DNA of 64,000 bases from Nematopogon swammerdamellus. Its lineage: Eukaryota; Arthropoda; Insecta; Lepidoptera; Adelidae. Position 1 is the first letter of the stretch. Every line of letters begins with the position of its first letter. The stretch lies in assembly GCA_946902875.1 (NCBI GenBank), contig OX336350.1:19768048-19832047 (forward strand), given 5' to 3'. The position numbers and the translations under genes are program-made. Under the pieces are notes generated by a model. It was given only the letters and a program-made list of their open reading frames with translations. It did no database searches and was not told the origin of the DNA. Shown here piece after piece: positions 22,939-34,900 of this stretch.

Positions 22939-25900
22939 GTACGGGTGAATACGGGTTGACAGGGCCTTAATGCTGAAAAATTCTAAATGGCGGGCGTCGA
23001 ATGCAATATACAAAGTCAAAGTCAAAGTTTAAAAAATAATTTATTTATCTTCTATTCTTTATCGAGTGGGGTAAGGTTCCCAATATATTATATAACGTAT
23101 ATATAAAAAAAAGTTATTTGACGACGACCAATAAGTCGAAATATCATGAAATATATGTGTTTTTAATGTCTAATGTACAAATATACATATATTGTAAAAA
23201 TAACTAAAACCAAATAGAAAAAAAAAAGTATTTGATATGTTATAAAACTGACTCAGGGCTATTCGATTCTGTGATGAAAAAAAGTATTGCGCAATTTACA
23301 GATAATCCCCTTTGATATAAGGTCCTAGATGAAAAATGTGGTTTTAACTCTACGCGGGTTACACAAATTATAATGTTTATATTACTACATAGTTATACAA
23401 AATATGTAGTAACATAAACATTATGCAAAACTAACTCACTAGGCCAGGAAACGAATGATTCTAACCGGAAAGCTCGAAAGCAGAAAGTTTGACTTCAGAA
23501 CCTTGTTCTGACTAATTAGGAGGTAAACATACTAAAAGTCCCCACCACTGGGGGGTGCGCCCTAGGGGGGGGGGGGGGGGGGAGCACAAAGAAGGTCCCA
23601 TTTTTCGGTTTTTCGCATATATCTCGAAAACGGTGTATCATAGGAAAAACTGTTCAATCACAGAATAAGAGGTGATAAAATTATCTACAACTTTGATTTA
23701 TACACTTTTTACCAATTTTCAATTGTTGTCGAGATATAACGTCCGAAAAAAGGCCGATTTTATTTGCAAATAAAAGCAATGTATGACAAAAACAGATTTT
23801 TGCTTTTATTTGCAAATAAAATCGGCCTCTTTTCGGACCTTATATCTCGACAACGATTGAGAATTGGTAAAAAGTGCATACATCAAAGTTGTAGATAATT
23901 TTATCACCTCTTATTCTGTGATTGAACAGTTTTTCCTATGATGCACTGTTTTCGAGATATATACAAAAAACCGAAAAATGGGACCTTCTTTGTGCTCCCC
24001 CCCCCTAGGGCGCAACCCCCAGTGGTGGGAACTTTTAGTATGTTTACCTCCTAACTAGTCAGAACAAAATTCCGAAGTTAAACTTTCTGCTTTCGAGCTT
24101 TCCGGCTAGACCCCTTATTTGAGCACTCATTTACTACACTACACAAGAATTAGTAGGGAAATCATCATCAGGTTGTTGAATGTTGATTGAAATATTACTT
24201 TATTCAATCCACCAAACACGGCGACACGCGGCACATATATCTATCTATCTATATCTATACATATAATAAAATCGTAGAGGTAAGAAAGTCTGTACATTGA
24301 ATGTATTCGGAAAAAAACTAACCAGGGTGGCTTAAAATGAGATACTGAACATGTTACAACAGTTTTTAAAATTTTTGTTTGTTTGTTTGTCTGTACGCGC
24401 ATCACGCAAAAACCACTGAACGGAATTAGACGAAACTTTGTATAGTGGCAGTTTATATGCCGGGTTAACATAATACGTAAAAAAAAAATAAAAAATAATT
24501 AACAATTATAAACATTATTACGCGTTTAAAATCACGTAGTCCAAAGTACATAATTATATCTTGAGAACTGGCAGCAAATACAATTTGAATAAAATATTCA
24601 TTCGAAATTTAAAAATAAGTAGATACAACGAAAATGACAGTTCTTCTTTTTTATAACTTGAACACAATAGTCTATATATATCTATTCTTTCTATACATAT
24701 CACAAAATCGTAAATGCAAAAATGTCTATTTGTACGCGCATCTCGCAAAAACCACTGAACGGAATTTGACGAAACTTTTTATAGTGACAGTGTATATCCC
24801 GGATGAACATAATAATTAAAAAATATAATAAAAATCACGTAATCCAAAGTAAAGGTAAAAAACAATTTTAAATGTCATGTCACGGAGAACTGTCATCTCG
24901 ACGTGAGCTGGCCGGTGACAAATTGTTTGATAAATAAAAAAAAATAATTGAAAGTCGAAGTTATGTCGCTGTCATTGGTGCAATAAAATTTATATATCTG
25001 TTGCCCGCGGCTTCACTCGCGTGAAATTCGTATTTCAAAAAAATTAAGTAAGTAACTAAAGGCGGGCCCGAAGGCGGATCTGCGCTCACGTAAACGATAT
25101 TCTTTCTCGATGAAAGTAACTAAGGGCGAGGCGGAAGGCGGAGCTGAGTTCAGGAAGAAGAAAAACATTCTTGAAGAAAGTAAGTAACTAAGGGCGAGGC
25201 CGAAGGCCGAGCTCTATTCTGGAAGACCATAAACCTTCTCGAAGAAAGTAAGTAACTATGGGCGAGGCCGCAGGCCGAGCAGCGTTCAGGAAGAAGCTAA
25301 ACCATCTTGAAGAAAGTAGGTAACTAAGGCGAGGCCGAAGGCCGAGCTACGTTCGGATAATTGAAAAACCATCTCGAAGAAAGCAATTAACTAAGGGCGA
25401 GGCCGAAGGCCGAGCTGCGTTCAGGAAGAAGCTAAACCATCTCGAAGAAAGGAAGTAACTAAGGGCGAGGCCGAAGGCCGAGCTGCGTTCAGGAAGAAGC
25501 TAAGAGCGGGTGGCGCGGCCGAAGCTGGGGCGGAGAGCCTCAAACGCAGCAAATATAGAAATATAATTCAAGATTTCGAATTTATTGCGTTTGCGGTTGA
25601 AACCTTCGGTCCGTGGAGCACTGAAGCCAAAAGAGGCTTGAGCCTCTGCTGGTTGACGCAACTGGTGTCCCGCCATCAAGGGCTTATGTACTTCACTCAA
25701 AGGGTAAGCCTTGCCATCGAGCGGGGTAATGCCGCAAGTGCTCTAAGAACATTTGAAAATGCCCGTTTTGATAGTTATTTTAATGTTTGTTAGGTAGGTT
25801 TAATTCTTTAGTTATTAATATTACTTTTTTATTTTTATGAAATAAATAGATTGAGTAAACGATATTATATTCTATCGGAGAAAGGAAGTCTTTAAGGGCG

Positions 25901-28900
25901 AGGCCCGAAGGCGGAAGAGGGTTTTTGGTTTACCTGAACGCAGCTCGGCCTTCGGCCTCGCACTTAGTTACTTCCTTTCTTCCAGAAGGTTTATCGTCTT
26001 CCTGAACGGAGCTCGGCCTTCGACCTCTCCCTTAGTTACTTCCTTTATTTGAGAAAGGTTTATCGTTTACCTGAAAGCAGCTCGGCCTTCGGCCTCGCCC
26101 TTAGTTACTTTCTTTAAGAAGGTTTATCGATTACCTGAACGCAGCTCGGCCTTCGGCCTCGCCCTTAGTTACTTACATTCTTCTTTGGAATACGAATTTC
26201 ATGCGAGCGGAGCCGCGGGCTCAGCTAGTGAAATATGAAATTTATAATAAAGACGTCGCTAAATAAATTAATATCCACGATATATATATAGAGATGTCTG
26301 TTAATGTGCTATAATGTCACTAAGTAATACTCGTTTAGACAAATTAATTAACATTAATAAAATATTCTGTCGAGTGCGGCTACGTTACGGCCAATTTTAT
26401 CTCCATTGATTATTATTGATTAGTATTTTACATGTTGAGCTGTAATTTACTTGAGTTTTAGCTGCACAACATCGATTACTCTGCTTACCATTATTTTCGG
26501 GACACATCAGGCCTCTAATATAAAACATGGCTTTGTCCACCCACCAAGGAAATGGGTTTTATTTGTTAATATGAAAGAGTACCTGTTTTCCTACAGAAAT
26601 CAACGGCGATACCACATCAAAAATAGCTTTGTCTAGTATAAATATTGATCTGAAAATACCATTGCGCAACAGAAATAGCAATGTCCAACTACATCGCTAT
26701 ATATCGCTCACAGAACGTTTTCATTCTCTACTGTCAAATTGCAAAAAGTGGACAAAGCCATGTTTGATATTAGAGGCCTGTGCGGTATGAAGTTTCACGC
26801 GTTGTTTTCGTCCACCAGAGTGTCGGATAAACAATGAAAGCCCTTCCCTATTAGTGAATTTTAAAAGTTATGTTGGGAGATATCTGATATCTAAATACCT
26901 ATCTAAATCTGAATCTGAATCTGAGACCTTAAAAGTGCGAATAGCGTTTCAGGAAACTATATAATTATAGTGGGATGCGCAGTAACGAAGAATAGGTATA
27001 ATATACTTTTTCCTGTATTGTATTGTATTGTTTATTGATCATTCATATGGCAGTTGGACTGCACCTGAACTTGTCACAATTTGTTCTATCCTGCTCGATT
27101 ACACCCACGAAGAAAGTCCTTCTTCGTAGTGTTTAACAACCGGATAGAACAAATTGTGACAAGTTCGAGTGCAGTCTTGACTGCTCCATAAACAATTAAC
27201 AACAATTATATGCCAATCTTATTTACAAGGAGTTGCATAAATTAAAATTAATATTTTAATGAGGGCAATTATGCAAATTTTTAGATCACTCATTCTGTCA
27301 CCTTATGTATGATATTATAGCTGTTATGTATGAGTCAAAGTCCATTAAAATGATCATGAACCTGTTGATCAGGAAACCTGTATTTCCTTTCAAAATATCA
27401 AGTAAGACCTTGATAACGAAATAAAGTCCTCCCTGACCTTCTCACGTGGCGTTTTAACGCTTTTTTGACTTTTTAAGTCGTCGTCGTGTATTAATGAATA
27501 TCAGAAATAATGTGAACGACAATATCGAACCCTGAGGAACACCAGTTTTGATAGAGAAATCCACCCATCTTGCATCATCGTCTGTTACCAAAATCAATTG
27601 ATCTCCCAAAAAGCTAGCGATCTATTTATAGAGAGTCGAGGGAACACCGTTGTAGGCCGGCAGCTTGCTCAGGAAACCTCGGTGCCAAACACGATCAAAG
27701 GCCTTAGAGATATCTAAGGCGGCCACCAGCAACTCGCCAAAGTTATAAAATTTTTCACCCCATACATGTGTGTCTTCAGGATAAGGTTCTCCTGATCCCT
27801 GCCAGCACGGTAGGCTATGGAATGCGAAAGATAACGGACGTGTAAGTTGACTACTGTAGGATTCCGTGTTCGCCTTGCAGATGTGGAATACAACAAGCTA
27901 CCGAAGCTGTTCACGCTGGAACACTATGAGGATTGCCTCGTGCCGCCAGATGCTGCCTTCTGCCTCGGTACCTTCGAGCTATCCGCGCCGCAACCCTCGG
28001 AACTGTACGATAACATGAAGGTAAGGTTGGTTGAAAAACCTCTTCTCTAACTAACCCGAGATTTAATGCACAAACTTTAAAAAAAACGACCACGATACGG
28101 CACCTGTGGGAAGACAAACATGTATGACCAGCTTTTGCACTGGCTGGCGACGGTAACGGCATGCCGTCACGGCAGTTCATACATTTATCTGTCTCCACTA
28201 CTGCCGAGCCGTGGTCGTGCGGTGATCAATGCGACTTTAAGCAGCATGTGGCCGAGTGGTTTGGGCATAGGCTTCTCATGCGAGAGGTCCGCGCAATAAG
28301 TTTTTTCTGACGAAAAAATTTACGTGCATACCTACACCTGTTGCTTCACCGTTCGGAAACGGTGTAAAACTGTAGGTCCCTTCCCTTGCCCCTTACTAGG
28401 CTCAAATTGTAGCCGACTGGGTTGGTACCACCTTATTGGATGTAAGATGGCCGCATAGCAGCCTCGGTTGTGTTCTCCTCTAGTCCAGTAAAGCCAGCAA
28501 TCCAGGGAAGTCTCCGGTATGGCACCTACCTTCTCGGAGGTGACATTGGTTGGTCGGAGCATGCGCTTTGGCCCCTCCGACTCAGCCACCCATACCGGAT
28601 TACATAAAAAAAAACCAGCTGTGCCGTTATCGTCTGATCCGCAAGCGCCCTTATCTGTCGACCATGGAATTTATTTCCTTACTTTCGAAAAACAGTTACA
28701 TTTTAAAAATAAACCTGTCCTAATTTATTAGCATTTTTAAACTTTCAGGCTGATTTCAGATCAATATAATTAAATGCAATCATAAATGTAATTGAACAAT
28801 AAAAAATTTATCACACGTTTTGCAACTAGATTTAAGTGGAAATTAAGCACTTCAAATAATAAATTTTTGTCAAATCACTGAGCAATCACCTCTCATCACT

Positions 28901-31900
28901 CTTGCTAAAGATATACTATATCACTCTTCTCACATACTATATCACTCTTACCACGGACTATATTACTCTTCCCACAGACTGTGTCACTCTTCCCACATAC
29001 TGTATCACTCTTCCAACAGACTATAACGGACGGCGAGCGTTTCAACTACAACCACACCAAGCTACATCGTGGCGTCTGCGTCACCAAGTCCTGCAAGAAG
29101 TTCCTCAGCTCCTCCTCACGCGACTTGGAGGTTCTGGCGCCTGCCTTCGAAGCCTGCGTCAACGAGTCTGTCAACAAGGAGTACGGGCTGGAGGCGAAAA
29201 TCGAGAAGATCAAATACTGCAAGAGAACAGGGGAGACACGACCACTGGATTGGTCGGATTACTTGTTCTTGGTCGTCACTGCGGTTCTGATCTTGCTGAA
29301 TGTATCTGGGACCATTTACGACGTCTACGTGAGGAAGCCAAATGAATCGGGTTTGTGTCTATATTTTAGCATTTTTCATATAAAACGTACATTTTTAGGG
29401 CTACGTACCAAAAATACTGCAAAGTAACCTGTTGTAAGACTCTGTTGTCTGTTTGTCTGTGAAAGTTCTTAACTTATAAACACTACCCTAGCCGACTGTA
29501 TTGGCACCACCATACTGGATGTAACGTGGCCACATAGCAGCCTCGGCTGTGTTCTCCTCTAGTCCAGTATAGCCAGCAACCAAACGGACGTATCCGTGAA
29601 GTAGGTCCGGTATGACGCCTACTTCTCGGAGGTGACATTGGCTGGTCGGAGCATGTGATTTGACCCCTCTGACTCAGCCACCCAAACCGGATTACATAAA
29701 ACAATATTATAAACGAGTAGTTTATAGGATATGGTTCGTTCCTCCTGGTCGTAGAAATAGCCTTTGAGTAGTTTGAAATTTCAATTCTGGACTAGAGAGT
29801 TTCTCATTATCATGCTGCAAAATATCGTATGCCAATCAGTCAACATTTACGCAAACACTGCTGGAAATACGCCTCTCCAATTTTTCTCCAGTCTACAAGC
29901 ACTGATGGCCTCCGATGTACTTAAGTCGTCGTCCCACCTAACGAGTGGTCTTCCCACACGAAAGTGAACACGTTAAAAAATTTCTCATCTCCTCTGTTAA
30001 GTTATACCAAGAACAGAACTCGGCCGTGTTCTCCTCTAGTCTAGTAATCATAAAGTATGGCACCTTTTCCAAGTTACCCATAACGGGTTACATAAAAAAA
30101 CCCTCGTTCAAGCCCTTCTCTTCAGAGGCATTTGAACATTCTGCAAGCAGTTCCTGATTCCAACTTCTGGCACCGGCTTTTAGCGTTCTAGAAAATTATA
30201 GAACTAGCGATAGATAAGGATTTACCCCGAAGCCTCGGCTGAACTGTTCATCCATAGATTTTTACACCTATCGGCCAACTGTAACAATATAAATTGAATG
30301 GCATGGTTACACTGCAGGCATTCCATGGCTAATGGCGTTCAGCATCCGGATAAGCTGGGATCAGTTGACAGTGATTAGAGAGCCCAGCGAGGGAGACCGC
30401 AGACTTCACAACCTGAGTCCTATCCAGGGACTTCGGTATGTCAATTGCCATTGAGCGTTTTTTTTATGGAAACTGACACGGTTGGCTACATCACCTACAA
30501 CATCCGTAATGTCAGCCCATAACATCGGGTGAACTTGGTGCCACATCAGTGCTTCAGTGCGTTTGTCGATTTTGTGGCGGCAACAGTTCTGGATAAGGTT
30601 CAGTTGGATTAATTAATCAAAGAACTAAGTGCCGATAAAAGAGGAATCAAAAAAGCTTTAGCGGTGGCTTTTGGAAATAGTACTACCTATGGTCCTCTTA
30701 TTTCAAAACAATATCATTCTAATGTACAAATATAAATATATAAACAAAATAACAAAACTAAGATCTGTTGATAACCTGAAGAATTTTCCATTGGGTTTGG
30801 TGCTGCCATGTCCATAGTGGATAGGTAAGCACATCCTAGCTAGACCGCTCTAATTGTGGATCAGATTCAAGTCAATAGACCGTGGAATCGGAAGAGCCAG
30901 ATACATACGAGTAAGTTGTAGGAAAGATGTTCGGAAGTAATAAGTTATGTTTATGGTGTACGGAACCGTGGCTGGCAGTTTGGTTAAGAAGTAGTTTCTT
31001 TAAAATTAATTTTACACGGCTGGCTGCACCACCAACTTTAACCGTGATGTCTGTTTATTACACCTTGTTCCTGTGGCAACTAGGGTGCCGTGTCGGTGGC
31101 TCACTTCGGTACACTTGAGCTCATTGACAATATGATCATGTGTGCACAGGACGCTGACAATGATCCTGGTGGTCATGTCGCATGTGGTAGTGATTGCCAT
31201 GTACCGCTACCCGCCCGACAACCCGCGCCTCATCGAGCTAGTGAGTACCGCTATATCTGCATTTAAATCCTTTCAATGTCGCACCGCTAGGGTGTGGAAC
31301 TGTCTCCGGCAGTGTGCTTCCCGAATACTTTAATCTGGGTGTCATCAAACGTTGTATTAACAGGCTAGATAGTCTAGCAACGGTCCGTAAATTTGCTGGC
31401 ATGGCGTCTCACTGAGGGTGCTTTCGGAAGAACAGGTCATTTCGCCTCTGTCGACAGAACCATGTCCCTCGGCACAGCCACCTACATATGTTGGTTTACA
31501 GAAAAAATAAAATTTTACATAATGTTCAACTGGTGCGATTTACTTCTACTAATTCCATCTCTATTGATGTTCTTTAAATGTTGGCAGCCAAATGAACTTC
31601 GCTAATATCCAGTGACTGCGCTGCACGGAGGCTGCACGGTTTAAATTTAATGAAACAAAGGTTTTATAGAATAACAAGCGATTCAAAATCAATGTTAAAA
31701 ATGGTGTACGTACATGGAATATTTTATCTTTAAATGTAAAATAACTCTTCATAACTAAACTTTATATTCTCAATCAGTACTGTTGTTACGCATAAATATA
31801 CCTATATCTATAATATTAGACAGCAATGAATGCAGTGACAACTTAATTTCATTATATTCAGCAAGGGCTGTGTATAGTTTCTGTGTGTTTTCCCCTTATA

Positions 31901-34900
31901 GTTTTACTATTGTTATTCCTGCCATTCTCATTTCCAGGCACCGTACTCGATATTCAGTACGATCCTCTTCAACGGGCACTTCGTGATGCAAACTTTCATG
32001 GTGATGGCGAGCTTCCTCGTCGCCTACAACTTCCTTATCTTCCGCGAGACCAAAAAGAGCTTCTCCTGGCGCTACCTCTGGGAGGCAATCGTGCAGCGCT
32101 TCATGAGGTATAAGGTTCATATCTGAATGGCGAGCTTCCACGTTCCGTACAACTTCCTCATCTTCCGTGAGACCAAGAATAATTTTTCCTGGCGCTACCT
32201 CTGGGAGGCAGTTGTGCAGCACTTCTTAAGGTATGGGGTTCATATCTGAATGGCGAGCTTCCTCGTCCCCTACATCTTCCACATCTTCCGTGAGATCAAG
32301 AACAATTTCTCCTGGCGTTTTTTTTTTTTTATGGAAACTGACACGGTTGGCTACATCACCTGCAACATCCGTGATGTCAGCCCATAACACCGGGTGAACT
32401 TGGTGCCACGTCAGCGCTTCTCTTCGGTCGTGCCGGCTACACTGAACTGGACGGAAAACACAAACTATTTACATAGCCGTTTCGACCGACCTTTCATTCA
32501 GTGCGGTGGTATCAACCCGGGCGGGTTAAACCCTACCACGTAGTAATATAAGAAGGAAGTCTTATCCCTTAGTCGCCTTTTACGACATACACGGGGAGAG
32601 ATGCAGTGGGGCTATTCTTTTAAAGTACCGGCCCCACACGGGTGTACCTATGGGAGGCAATCGTGCAGCGCTTCTTTAGCATTGGGGTTCATATCTGAAT
32701 GGCGTGCTTCCTGGTTCCCTACAACTTCCACATCTTCCGTGAGACCAAGAATAATTTCTCCTAGCGCTATCTCTGGGAGGCAATCGTGCAGCGCTTCTTT
32801 AGGATTGGAGTTCATATCTGAATGGCGAGCTTCCTCGTCCCTACAACTTCCTCATCTTCCGTGAGACCAAGAACAATATCTGCTGGCTAGCTCTGGGAGG
32901 CAGTTGTGCAGCGCTTCTTTAGGATTGGGGTTCATATCTGAATGGCGAACTTCCTTCTTCCCTAAAACTATCTCACCTTCCGTTCCTCGTCGTCCAAAAC
33001 GTTCTCATCAAGAAGATATTAAATAAGTAAAAGTTGAGATATAATATGTAAGTGTCCACGGTAACCATGACGATACAAGTAACAATGATGATTTAATTAA
33101 CAACAATTGAAATACAGGTTGACGCCTGCATATATGTACGTGATCTCGATGTCTGCCACGCTGGGCTCCCGCTTCAATAGCGGGCCGCTCTGTGCCGTGG
33201 TGGAGGAGGAACGGCAGGTTTGCCGTGACAAGTGGTGGCTCCATCTCTTCTACATACACAACATCGTGAAGGCCTCCGACATATGTCTGCCGCAGAGCTG
33301 GTCAGTCACATCACCATCCATTCGCTATGTTTATTTTTTATGGAACTTGTTTTTTTATAGCGCCTGTGGCATCGTTTCACTTACAAGTAGGTGTCTACTG
33401 TCTAACGCTGCCCATGGACATTCTGTTATGCACGCCCAACTAACATTATGGTGTTACGACAGGCGTTATAAGGGCTGTTTAACCCTTTATAGGATGGCAG
33501 AACAAAGTGGCCACTTTACTGGCCACTTGCATTAAAGGTCACACTTCATACAAGTTTGGTCTAATTATGATCCTTATAGTAATAAGCAGTCGCCGATAGA
33601 GTACAGTGGCCAGTGGACTGTACACCTCTATTCAAATAAGCGTCAAGTAAAATCAGGCGAACAAATTGCAGGCGGCCAGTGTACTGGCCACCCGTAATTT
33701 GTTCGCCTGATTTTACTTGACGCTTATTTGAATAGAGGTGTACAGTCCACTGGCCACTGTACTCTATCGGCGACTGCTTATTACTATAAGGATCATAATT
33801 AGACCAAACTTGTATGAAGTGTAACCTTTAATGCAAGTGGCCAGTAAACTGACCACTTTGTTCTAGCCGTCCTATAAAGGGTTAATAGAGGCTCATTCTT
33901 ATAAATACTGGTTATGGTTCTTTAGTGACTTTACAATAGCGTTAGTAAGTGCTATAAGGGTGGGATGGGACAAGAGCTCTACAGTAGTGACGCGTTATAT
34001 TAATCCAATATAACACTTTAAGATCTAAAACAACCCGCCGTTAGCACCAATTTGTTTGTTGGGCGGGGATTGCGAATGCAAAGCCGGCCTGACAGGACCC
34101 TTTTCACGCCCCTTTTGGAAAACCCCGGGCTGGACAGTGGACATGCTGGGCTATATTATATAATTTGCGATATCTGTAATAACAGCCCACACACCTTGTT
34201 CCTGTCCGACTATTGATTGCAAGGTCCGAGGTCCGAAAAATTTTACTTTACTAGGTCATATTGTTTTACATTCATATGTATACTCACATATCCATGTGTT
34301 TACATTTGGCCATAAATTTATACGGCATGAAAATACCATATTTTTTTTTTATGAAAACTGACACGGTTTGCTACATCACCTACAACATCCGTGATGTCAG
34401 CCCATAACACCGGGTGAACTTGGTGCCACGTCAGTGCTTCCCTTCGGTCGTGCCGGCTACACTGAACTGGACGGAAAAGACAAACTATTTACATAGCCGT
34501 TTCGACCGACCTTTCATTCATTGCGGTGGTACCAGCCCGGGCGGGTTAAACCCTACCACCTAGTAATATGAGAAGGGAGTCATATCCCTTAGTTGCCTTT
34601 TACGACATACACGGGGAGAGATGCAGTGGGGCTATTCTTTTAAAGTACCGGCCCCACACGGTACATGTGTATCTTATAAAGTGTGAGTAGAGTGGCTCGG
34701 CGCCAGATGTCGTTCTTTCCATAAAAACATTAACACAGTTCGGTACAGTTATAAAACTGTAGGTCCTTTCCCTTTGTTCTTTAGGTACTGGCACTGAAGG
34801 TACTAGACTTAAATTGTAGCCGACTGGTTTGGTACCACCGTACTGGGCAAAAGATGGCCCCATAGCAGCCTCGGCTGTGTTCTACTCTAGTCCAGTGTAG

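Noticed and set aside
25050..26175. Regular repeats resembling a CRISPR array
   Set aside because: Units are contiguous and diverged without unique spacers, and the DNA is eukaryotic.
31883..32864. Open frames on both strands over the exon 6 array (for example 31896-32222 minus and 32601-32864 plus)
   Set aside because: They are out-of-frame or antisense readings of exon 6 copies and an S1 SINE.
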